Assembly: GCA_937898375.1 (NCBI GenBank)
Contig: CALEJX010000255.1
Location: forward strand, 1 to 5,189
DNA from: an uncultured Ruminococcus sp.
Lineage (GTDB): Bacteria > Bacillota > Clostridia > Oscillospirales > Ruminococcaceae
Reading direction: 5' to 3'
DNA length: 5,189 bases
In this document: positions 1 through 4,934 of the stretch, in pieces
How the letters are laid out: every line of letters starts with the position of its first letter
How positions within the stretch are numbered: the stretch's first letter is position 1
Program-made: the position numbers and the translations under genes
The notes under the pieces: generated by a model
The model's input: only the letters and a program-made list of their open reading frames with translations
What the model was told of the DNA's origin: nothing
Databases searched by the model: none

Positions 1-1
1 G

Positions 2-382
2 ACTCTAGGTCAGATCGACGAGATAAAGAAGTATGAGCTTCTCACAAGACTTGATTCAATGCCAAAGCACATCAAACTTTGCCACGGCAACTTTGAGCCT
101 AAGAACGTTATCATTAACGACGAGGGCACATATGTTATCAACTGGGGCTCTGCTAGACAGGGTAACGCTTCTGCAGACGTTGCAAGAACATATCTGCTTT
201 TCTGTTTGAACAATCCTGATCTTGCTGAAGCATATCTCGACAAGTACTGTGTAAAGAGCGGCACATCTAAGCAGTATGTACAGGCTTGGCTGCCTATCGT
301 TGCAGCAGCACAGCTCATCAAGGGCAAACCAGAGGAAAAGGATCTGCTCATGAAGTGGATCGATGTTGTAGATTACGATTAG
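2..382 (+). CDS. C-terminal part of an APH-family phosphotransferase, probable pseudokinase (5' end outside window)
   Basis: The frame is open from the first bases of the window, so the Met codon at 59 is internal and the true start lies upstream. The visible 126 residues match the C-terminal lobe of the aminoglycoside/choline-kinase fold. The catalytic-loop motif, normally HGDxxxxN, reads HGNFEPKN (codons 83-106). The metal-binding motif, normally IDW, reads INW (138-145). The block QGNASADVARTYLLF follows, typical of small-molecule kinases of this fold in Clostridia. Family members transfer phosphate from ATP to a small substrate in the cytoplasm, but the substrate here cannot be read. Both acidic residues needed for catalysis and metal binding are Asn (codons 89-91 and 140-142), while the rest of the domain is intact. 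This suggests a conserved non-catalytic or altered role. The family call is firm; loss of activity is inferred. A terminator follows 62 bases after the stop. Confidence 0.85.
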   Translation, partial: TLGQIDEIKKYELLTRLDSMPKHIKLCHGNFEPKNVIINDEGTYVINWGSARQGNASADVARTYLLFCLNNPDLAEAYLDKYCVKSGTSKQYVQAWLPIVAAAQLIKGKPEEKDLLMKWIDVVDYD

Positions 383-395
383 TCTTTTGTTCAGA

Positions 396-413
396 TTGTA
401 ACAAATTTGTAAC
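396..413 (+). repeat. Pair of TTGTAAC direct repeats 11 bp apart
   Basis: TTGTAAC occurs at 396-402 and again at 407-413, exactly 11 bases apart, about one helical turn. The inverted form GTTACAA lies at 483-489, beyond the terminator and about 15 bases upstream of the lipoprotein -35 box. Such spacing resembles tandem sites for OmpR/PhoB-type regulators, but no regulator can be named and chance is possible in AT-rich DNA. Confidence 0.35.
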
Positions 414-444
414 CTCTTATTGTGCAAATAGCTAAAAAATGATT

Positions 445-482
445 TATCCCGATTATGAGTTTCGTCATAATCGGGATATTTT
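445..482 (+). terminator. Rho-independent terminator of the phosphotransferase gene
   Basis: A 14-bp perfect stem (445-458 with 465-478, core ATCCCGATTATGA) closes a six-base loop and runs into TTTT, with a further T-rich tract at 490-496. The A-run at 435-439 on the other side would give a T-tract on the minus strand too, although no minus-strand gene ends here. Confidence 0.9.
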
Positions 483-503
483 GTTACAATTTTTTATAAT
501 CCC

Positions 504-532
504 TTTACAGAGTAATTTTCATGTGATATAAT
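504..532 (+). promoter_or_regulatory. Sigma-A promoter of the lipoprotein gene
   Basis: The -35 box TTTACA (504-509) is followed by a 17-base spacer and the -10 box TATAAT (527-532), with a TG extension at 524-525. Transcription would start near 539-540, giving a 5' leader of about 54 bases before the ATG at 594. The promoter lies just past the upstream terminator, so this gene is transcribed on its own. Confidence 0.87.
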
Positions 533-593
533 GTAAAACTGTTGAAATATGACATAATGATTTAGGACTACAGAGGTTATTCGGAGGATCAAT

Positions 594-1184
594 ATGAAAA
601 AGCTGATAATAGCTGTTGCTATAGTTTGCACTATGTTTTCTTTCTCGGCTTGCGGAAAAACTGCCGATAATAAAACAGAAAATAACGTTAATCTTACAAA
701 TAATGATGTAACTACTGCTCAGACAGAGGCTACAGACGAAGTGCCTGACGAAACTACTTCACTCCCTGACAGAAGTACTCTTGAAAAGATACCTGACGAA
801 GCTGTTGAGTCATTCGATCAGGTTGTAGACGTTTGCAAGGAGATATATCCACAGGCTGAAAAAGCTAAAAGACTTTACGGCTACACAGGCATTAAGACAG
901 TGAACAAGAAAGATTGCTACATATTCGTTATATATGACAAAACTGACGATGTGCTGACAAAGGTCGCAACTATCGCCGCTGAAACTGCGTCAGACAAGCT
1001 TTATACTATAGATGATGAAACGGGAAGTGCTGAAAAGCTCGACACTGATAGTGTTAAAACTCAGTCTACTGAGTCGTGGGCAGATCAGGTAACAGAGTCA
1101 TTTGCTGAATACTATCAGAGCAAAGAGGTAAACGATCATCTTTCCGCAGTGGTTGAAACAGCCGCTGTTAAAACGGTTCGATAA
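594..1184 (+). CDS. Predicted lipoprotein of unknown function, 196 aa
   Basis: The start is fixed by GGAGG at 583-587, six bases before the ATG. Residues 1-19 form a signal peptide (two Lys, hydrophobic stretch) ending in a lipobox FSAC with Cys20 as the lipidated residue, so the mature protein should be tethered to the outer face of the membrane. Residues 21-60 are a Thr/Asn/Asp/Glu-rich flexible linker. A compact domain spans about 65-150. It includes the pattern YGYTGIKTVNKKDCYIFVIY (95-114) and a beta-rich stretch ending in KLYTIDDETG, which resembles an unnamed domain seen at the C-terminus of several Firmicutes lipoproteins; that resemblance is from memory and weak. The tail (151-196) is probably helical. 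I do not recognise the gene and assign no function. It has its own promoter and ends at a terminator shared with convergent rex. Confidence 0.87.
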   Translation: MKKLIIAVAIVCTMFSFSACGKTADNKTENNVNLTNNDVTTAQTEATDEVPDETTSLPDRSTLEKIPDEAVESFDQVVDVCKEIYPQAEKAKRLYGYTGIKTVNKKDCYIFVIYDKTDDVLTKVATIAAETASDKLYTIDDETGSAEKLDTDSVKTQSTESWADQVTESFAEYYQSKEVNDHLSAVVETAAVKTVR

Positions 1185-1207
1185 TACCTTATATAATATA
1201 AAAAATC

Positions 1208-1237
1208 ACACCCGAGGATAGATCTTCGGGTGTTTTT
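1208..1237. terminator. Bidirectional terminator between the lipoprotein gene and rex
   Basis: ACACCCGAGG (1208-1217) pairs with CTTCGGGTGT (1224-1233) as a 10-bp stem with one G-U pair and a six-base loop. On the plus strand it runs into TTTTT. On the minus strand the A-run at 1200-1205 supplies a T-tract. The 57-base gap between two convergent stop codons suits a terminator working in both directions. Confidence 0.9.
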
Positions 1238-1241
1238 GTGT

Positions 1242-1910
1242 TTATTCAGCTTCTTCACTGTTGTCAGCATCAGTGCTTGTGATGATGTTTGCGGCGTATG
1301 TAAGGGTCAGTAAGCTGTCGCCCAAGTGGACGTTTTCCACAACAATGTTTTCGTAGTCGATACTAAGGTCATAGTGTGAAAAGTTCCAGAACGCTTTCAG
1401 ACCAAGGCTGACAAGCTGGTCTGCAATAGCCTGAGTGTTCGCCTTTGGTATACAAAGCACAGCTACAACAGGGGAGTTTTCTTCGCAAAAACTTTCTATA
1501 TCGTCAGTGTGTCGAATCGGTATGTTTCCGACCACCTCGCCTGTGAGCTTAGGGTTTATATCAAATATGCCTATGAGATTGCAGCCCCTTGTCTCAAAGT
1601 TTATATGTGTGGCGATAGCTTTACCAAGGTTGCCTGCACCGATAAGTATAGTCTTGAAATGCTTGTCAACGCCAAGTATCTTGCCTATTTCCATTCTAAG
1701 CTCGTCAACATGATAGCCATATCCCTGCTGACCAAATCCACCAAAGCAGTTAAGATCCTGTCTTATCTGTGAAGCTGTGAGCTTCATTCTCTCAGAAAGC
1801 TCTCTTGAAGATATCCTTTCAAGACCCTCTTTTTGAAGCTCGCCTAAAAATCTATAATAACGTGGCAGGCGCTTTATTACTGATGCGGATATTGAACCGT
1901 CTTTAGACAT
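1242..1910 (-). CDS. rex: Redox-sensing transcriptional repressor Rex, 222 aa
   Basis: Rex is a cytoplasmic homodimeric repressor that senses the NADH/NAD+ ratio and controls fermentation and respiration genes, releasing DNA when NADH binds. The N-terminal winged helix (about 1-80) carries the hallmark VIKRLPRYYRFL and the run from ISSRELSERM through QIRQDL to FGGFGQQGYGY. The Rossmann domain has GAGNLG at 91-96 and an acidic residue after the second strand (Asp117 in GIFDINP). The C-terminal helix VENVHLGDSLLTLTY (191-205) is the domain-swap segment that slots into the partner subunit, followed by a short acidic tail. I chose the start at 1910 (MSKDGSIS), with AAAGGAAAG upstream. The frame is open 24 codons further, but that stretch is hydrophobic, unlike Rex, and overlaps the promoter. 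The length is normal for the family. The gene is monocistronic within the window and divergent from the sigma gene. Confidence 0.97.
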   Translation of the reverse strand: MSKDGSISASVIKRLPRYYRFLGELQKEGLERISSRELSERMKLTASQIRQDLNCFGGFGQQGYGYHVDELRMEIGKILGVDKHFKTILIGAGNLGKAIATHINFETRGCNLIGIFDINPKLTGEVVGNIPIRHTDDIESFCEENSPVVAVLCIPKANTQAIADQLVSLGLKAFWNFSHYDLSIDYENIVVENVHLGDSLLTLTYAANIITSTDADNSEEAE

Positions 1911-1972
1911 ATATTTACACTTTCCTTTACTAAAAATACATGATTGATAAATAAATAACAATATCACATAAT

Positions 1973-2001
1973 ATAATAGCACTAATCTTTTCTTTTGTCA
2001 A
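1973..2001 (-). promoter_or_regulatory. Sigma-A promoter of rex
   Basis: Read on the minus strand, TTGACA (2001-1996) is followed by a 17-base spacer and TATTAT (1978-1973). This is almost a perfect consensus, so basal transcription should be strong. The start point would be near 1966, leaving a leader of roughly 55 bases before the ATG at 1910. It lies inside the hypothetical 24-codon extension of rex, which argues for the shorter start. Confidence 0.87.
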
Positions 2002-2033
2002 GGACTTGTAAAATTCGGCTATTTCAACTTCCG

Positions 2034-2065
2034 TGTTGATGTTAACAAATATTTCACAATCAACA
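2034..2065. promoter_or_regulatory. Operator-like inverted repeat between rex and the sigma gene
   Basis: TGTTGAT (2034-2040) and ATCAACA (2059-2065) form a perfect 7-bp inverted repeat around an 18-base AT-rich centre. A third related arm, TCAAC, lies at 2024-2028. The centre contains TTAACAA (2042-2048) and TTTCACAA (2052-2059), each like one half of a Rex site, but the matching opposite halves are absent. The site is midway between the two divergent promoters and could serve either gene. Function is inferred only. Confidence 0.35.
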
Positions 2066-2086
2066 AGATTTTAATTCTACGCCCCC

Positions 2087-2115
2087 TTGAAATTATATAT
2101 AAATAATGCTATACT
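2087..2115 (+). promoter_or_regulatory. Sigma-A promoter of the sigma-factor gene
   Basis: TTGAAA (2087-2092), a 17-base spacer and TATACT (2110-2115) with TG at 2107-2108 make a good extended -10 promoter. Transcription should start near 2122, about 27 bases ahead of the GTG start. The promoter survives even though the gene it drives looks damaged. Confidence 0.82.
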
Positions 2116-2148
2116 TAAACCATTACAAAATTAGACAGAGGTGATCAA

Positions 2149-2742
2149 GTGCTCGTAGTTTGTATGACGCTGCTCGACGATGAGGATAAATCAAAGTTTA
2201 GAAAAATATATGACTCTCTTGAAAGAAAATTGTTTGTATTCTCAATGTTAAAATTGCATAATAACGCCTTGGCAGAAGAAGCTGTTTCAGAAACATTTTT
2301 GGCGTTAGCAGAAAATTTCAAAAAAATTCATAGTTTAGAACCAGCCGAAATAGTCGCTTATACAGTTATTATTAATAGAAACGTGTGTATCGATATTCTT
2401 GAAAAAGAAAATAAACACAGTATCAATGTCAAGATAGATGAAAAGATCAAAGAGATATCTGAAGACTGCAACCACTTTGAACAGCTTATTGTTTCGGATA
2501 TGGTCGAAAAGCTGCCTGATATTTATCGTGACGTTATTATGATGAAATATTTTTATGGCTTTAAGGTCAATGAGATATCAAAGCAACTACATCTTTCTGT
2601 TGGAGGAGTAAAATTGGTTTACGATATTATTCAAAAAGCAGGTTCAAGAGCGTATATTTTGACCAGTATACAGCAGATAGCTATTTTTCGCATTATGACA
2701 ATGAACGTGGTCATTTCAAAACTTCATCAGATAAATTTGTAA
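2149..2742 (+). CDS. Sigma-70/ECF-like sigma factor with an aberrant C-terminus, 197 aa
   Basis: This protein would direct RNA polymerase to alternative promoters. The start is GTG at 2149, placed by AGAGGTGAT at 2137-2145; the Met codon at 2164 is too far from it. Residues 14-90 match sigma region 2: a helix like KIYDSLERKLFVFSML, then AEEAVSETFLALAENF and NRNVCIDILEKE. Residues 108-155 match region 4: VEKLPDIYRDVIMMKYFYGFKVNEISKQLHLSVGGVK, including the helix-turn-helix. After VGGVK, where the family continues with a basic recognition-helix end such as KRLxRARKKL, this frame switches to LVYDIIQKAGSRAYILTS and about 40 residues unlike any sigma factor. The junction is near base 2612. The rest probably reads out of frame through the remains of a downstream gene. 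The gene may be a pseudogene or a sigma factor with reduced DNA recognition. The region is more AT-rich than its neighbours. Confidence 0.75.
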   Translation: MLVVCMTLLDDEDKSKFRKIYDSLERKLFVFSMLKLHNNALAEEAVSETFLALAENFKKIHSLEPAEIVAYTVIINRNVCIDILEKENKHSINVKIDEKIKEISEDCNHFEQLIVSDMVEKLPDIYRDVIMMKYFYGFKVNEISKQLHLSVGGVKLVYDIIQKAGSRAYILTSIQQIAIFRIMTMNVVISKLHQINL

Positions 2743-2870
2743 ATGAGTTTATTTTATACTCAAATGATGATTTCATAAATATTTTGTGGGATAATGGTGA
2801 ATATATATTTGGATTAAGCGGTGACATATCTGAATCAGAAATAATGGATATCTACTATTCCGTAAAATAA
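2616..2870 (+). pseudogene. Remnant of the C-terminal end of a DUF4367-like (anti-sigma-type) protein
   Basis: In the -1 frame relative to the sigma gene, DNA is open from 2574 to the stop at 2868-2870. From about 2616 it reads as a coherent protein tail, with YYSKSRFKSVYFDQ, then SHYDNERG, then a C-terminal ILWDNGEYIFGLSG followed by SEIMDIYYSVK. The pattern of a DxE element, a W-x-x-G-x-Y strand and a final short helix is how DUF4367-type proteins end. In Clostridia these often lie directly downstream of a sigma gene and act as its membrane-bound anti-sigma factor. No start codon, membrane helix or N-terminal domain remains. The first part overlaps the out-of-frame end of the sigma gene (to 2742). 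A terminator follows six bases after the stop, as expected for the original operon end. The family call is from pattern memory. Confidence 0.6.
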
Positions 2871-2875
2871 GAATT

Positions 2876-2909
2876 AATAGTGCATGGTTTGATACTGTGC
2901 ACTATTTTT
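2876..2909 (+). terminator. Terminator of the sigma/anti-sigma transcription unit
   Basis: AATAGTGCA (2876-2884) pairs perfectly with TGCACTATT (2898-2906). The stem extends inward by four more pairs, two of them G-U, to a five-base loop (2889-2893), and it ends in TTTTT at 2905-2909. It begins five bases past the stop codon of the anti-sigma remnant. Confidence 0.85.
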
Positions 2910-3052
2910 GTACAATGATAACAAAAACAAACACACCATTTGTGCGATGATACAAAAATTTCGTACATATGAAAAAATATTGTAACGTTCCGGATAATTT
3001 CATCGTTATATAGAATGTAGGGGTAAATAAAGAATGTGTATTGCACGCAAAA

Positions 3053-3079
3053 AAGGTGGAGTTTCCAATGAAGATGTGA
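3053..3079 (+). other. Three-codon minigene with a strong ribosome site (Met-Lys-Met-stop)
   Basis: AAGGTGGAG at 3053-3061 sits six bases ahead of ATG AAG ATG TGA (3068-3079). The ribosome site is as good as those of the real genes nearby, yet the frame ends after three codons. It could be the relic of a lost gene, a minimal leader peptide, or chance. A weak promoter-like pair (TTCCGG 2988-2993, TAGAAT 3011-3016, spacing 17) lies upstream. Confidence 0.3.
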
Positions 3080-3091
3080 ATATTTATTATG

Positions 3092-3126
3092 CACAATTAT
3101 CCATTACAATAATTGTGTGATATGAT
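3092..3126 (+). promoter_or_regulatory. Extended -10 promoter overlapped by a 26-bp palindrome, upstream of the surface-protein gene
   Basis: CACAATTAT (3092-3100) and ATAATTGTG (3109-3117) form a perfect 9-bp inverted repeat with an eight-base spacer. Right after it comes TGATATGAT (3118-3126), an extended -10 box with TATGAT at 3121-3126. The -35 region (TTATCC at 3097-3102, spacing 18) is poor and lies inside the palindrome. A protein bound there would block or activate the promoter. The likely start near 3133 gives a leader of about 157 bases. Alternatively the palindrome may only act as an RNA hairpin. Confidence 0.5.
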
Positions 3127-3289
3127 GAAATTTAATTTATTTGCAACAAAATTGAATCTATGTTGAGTATCTCATCTAAAAATGCAACTTGTCAATCAAC
3201 AGTACAAGGCAGTTCCAAAACTGTGACCAAGCAGACATTATAGGAAATTAATATATCAAGGATAAACATTGTGAAAAGGAGTTAATGAT

Positions 3290-4933
3290 ATGAAAGCAAC
3301 AAACTATCTCGCCGGACTAGCGGCAATAACAATGACATTCACAGGCGTGGCTGCGCCAATATCAGCTTATGCCGATGATATCTCAACGTCTGCAAGCATA
3401 GACTATGCAACATATGGCGACTTTGTGTATATCATAAAAGCTGATAAAACTGTTGATATAGTTGAATATAATGGCAAGGAAGAAAATGTCGTTATCCCTA
3501 CTGAACTCAATGGATGTACGATAACAGGTATAAGCGGTTGGTCGGGTAAACCTACAAATTCTCACCCTATGGGTGTCATAACTGGTGCTTTTAAGAACAA
3601 CAAGACCATTAAAACCGTAGTCATTCCTGATACAGTAAAATATATCTACGATGAAAGCTTTTATGGCTGCATTGCCCTTGAAAGTGTGACGTTTGGCAAT
3701 GGTGTTGAAGAAATAGATGATTATGCCTTTGAAAACTGCACATCACTTTCAAAGGTATACATCCCTGTAAGCGTAAAAAAGATAGGCGACGAGGCTTTTG
3801 GATATACATTAGGCAGTGAACTTACGCTAAACAAAGATTTTACAATGACCTGCGCTAAAGACAGCGCCGCTGAAAAGTATGCAAAGGAAAATGGTATCCC
3901 ATATGACACATATCAGGTAAAAATTGACGAGCTTGCCGTTTCAGGTATAAAGGACAAAGAGTACACAGGAAAGCCTGTTACACAGAATATAGTTATCAAA
4001 AATGGCAACGTCGTCCTTGATGAGGGTGTTGACTATACTGTTTCTTATTCCGCAAACACAAAGGTAGGTACTGTTGATGTCACTATAACAGGGACAGGCT
4101 CATACACAGGCGAGATAAAGAAAAGCTTTGTTATCGCACCTGCTAAACAGCAGATACAGAAGATTGAAACACGCTTCAAAGGCTTTTTCATAGACTGGGC
4201 GCAGAAAGGCTCTGCAACAGGATATGAGATAGAATACAGCACAAGTGCTGATTTTAAAAACAGCACAGTTAAAAAGCTTACTGCAAACAAACCTGATACT
4301 CTCACCATTAGCGGTCTGAAAGCAGGAAAGAAATATTATGTTCGTGTACGTTCCTACACAAATGTTGGCGAAAAGGTATACTATGGAGCATGGTCAGACA
4401 GCAAAAATATTACCACTGCAAAATATGATATCACCAAGTCATCTATATCAGGCATTTCTACAAAGACATATACAGGAAAGAATATCACTCAGAGCGTAAA
4501 AGTGAAATACAACGGCAAGACGCTTAAAAGCGGCACAGATTACATAGTTTCATATTCAAACAACAAAAACGTAGGCACAGCCACAGTAAAGATAACAGGC
4601 AAAGGACAATACGGCGGAACTGTCACCAAGACATTCAAAATAAACCCTGCCAAGCAGGAGATACAGAAGCTCACTGCTAAGTCAAAAGCTTTCTTTATTG
4701 ATTGGGCGCAGAAAGGCTCTGCAACAGGTTATGAGGTGCAGTACTCCACAAACTCTAAATTTGCAGGCGCAAAGAAGCTTGACATTGCAAACAACAAGAC
4801 CGACAAAATGACGATATCTAAGCTTTCAGCAAACAAGAAATACTATGTTAAGGTACGTTCTTATACGCTTGTAAAGGGTACGAAATATTATGGAGAATGG
4901 TCGGCTGTTAAGAGTGTGACGACGAAGAAGTAA
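3290..4933 (+). CDS. Secreted BspA-like LRR protein with two Ig-like/FN3 modules, 547 aa
   Basis: AAAAGGAG (3274-3281) lies eight bases ahead of the ATG. Residues 1-28 are a signal peptide with likely cleavage after AYA. Residues 42-208 are LRR_5/BspA-type repeats, with units like GAFKNNKTIKTVVIPDTVKYI, YGCIALESVTFGNGVEEI and ENCTSLSKVYIPVSVKKIGDEAF. They end with the usual cap (DSAAEKYAKENGIPY, 191-205). Two modules follow (210-378 and 379-547). Each has an Ig-like domain (YTGK through DYxVSY, VGTxxVxITGxGxYxG and KxFxI), then an FN3 domain (FFIDWAQKGSATGYE through KKYYVxVRSYT and a W-S pair). Such proteins are exported and generally bind surfaces, glycans or other proteins; the partner here is unknown. 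There is no LPXTG sorting signal, dockerin, membrane anchor or SLH domain, so release or non-covalent attachment is likely. No terminator follows, because an IS transposase frame begins one base after the stop. Confidence 0.94.
   Translation: MKATNYLAGLAAITMTFTGVAAPISAYADDISTSASIDYATYGDFVYIIKADKTVDIVEYNGKEENVVIPTELNGCTITGISGWSGKPTNSHPMGVITGAFKNNKTIKTVVIPDTVKYIYDESFYGCIALESVTFGNGVEEIDDYAFENCTSLSKVYIPVSVKKIGDEAFGYTLGSELTLNKDFTMTCAKDSAAEKYAKENGIPYDTYQVKIDELAVSGIKDKEYTGKPVTQNIVIKNGNVVLDEGVDYTVSYSANTKVGTVDVTITGTGSYTGEIKKSFVIAPAKQQIQKIETRFKGFFIDWAQKGSATGYEIEYSTSADFKNSTVKKLTANKPDTLTISGLKAGKKYYVRVRSYTNVGEKVYYGAWSDSKNITTAKYDITKSSISGISTKTYTGKNITQSVKVKYNGKTLKSGTDYIVSYSNNKNVGTATVKITGKGQYGGTVTKTFKINPAKQEIQKLTAKSKAFFIDWAQKGSATGYEVQYSTNSKFAGAKKLDIANNKTDKMTISKLSANKKYYVKVRSYTLVKGTKYYGEWSAVKSVTTKK
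3917..4930 (+). repeat. Tandem 507-bp in-gene duplication (Ig-like + FN3 module)
   Basis: Unit 1 is 3917-4423 and unit 2 is 4424-4930. Each is 507 bases (169 codons) with no net length change, and the second ends exactly at the stop codon. About half the residues agree by eye. Most of the DNA has diverged, but a 26-base block is identical (4196-4221 and 4703-4728), centred on the WAQKGSATG segment of the FN3 domain (Trp303 and Trp472). Confidence 0.93.
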
Positions 4934-4934
4934 T

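Larger units (their letters stand above)
2910..3289. other. AT-rich intergenic region with no supported gene
   Basis: No credible coding region lies here; minus-strand frames across it are AT-rich and lack ribosome sites. It holds a three-codon frame with a good ribosome site (3053-3079), a 26-bp palindrome beside an extended -10 (3092-3126), and a leader of about 155 bases ahead of the surface-protein start. The leader can form small hairpins, for instance CAGTT/AACTG around 3210-3223 and CTTGT/ACAAG around 3188-3207. I recognise no known riboswitch in it. Confidence 0.6.

Noticed and set aside
10..427. Minus-strand frames of 113 and 123 codons opposite the phosphotransferase
   Set aside because: They are antisense shadows of a gene with clear family motifs, and no ribosome site or family resemblance is seen.
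1435..1772. Plus-strand frames of 92 and 87 codons inside rex
   Set aside because: They are antisense to well-conserved Rex sequence and have no ribosome site or domain pattern.
1911..1982. A 24-codon N-terminal extension of rex (start at 1982)
   Set aside because: The extra residues are hydrophobic and unlike any Rex, and they overlap the -10 box. A ribosome site and the family-like start MSKDGS are present at 1910.
2042..2059. A full Rex operator
   Set aside because: Only single half-site-like stretches (TTAACAA, TTTCACAA) occur, and the opposite arms do not match.
2608..2640. Programmed -1 frameshift joining the sigma frame to the DUF4367-like frame
   Set aside because: The A-runs at 2610-2613 and 2633-2637 do not form an X-XXY-YYZ slippery heptamer in the right phase, and a sigma region 4.2 cut short and joined to an anti-sigma tail makes little sense as a designed product.
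2855..3096. Two overlapping minus-strand frames of 79 and 64 codons
   Set aside because: They cover a terminator and AT-rich non-coding DNA, have odd composition rich in Phe, Tyr, Cys and His, and have no ribosome site.
3040..3290. A c-di-GMP or other known riboswitch in the leader
   Set aside because: The CACGCAA and GGTGGAG stretches looked suggestive, but the surrounding conserved elements and pairing are absent.
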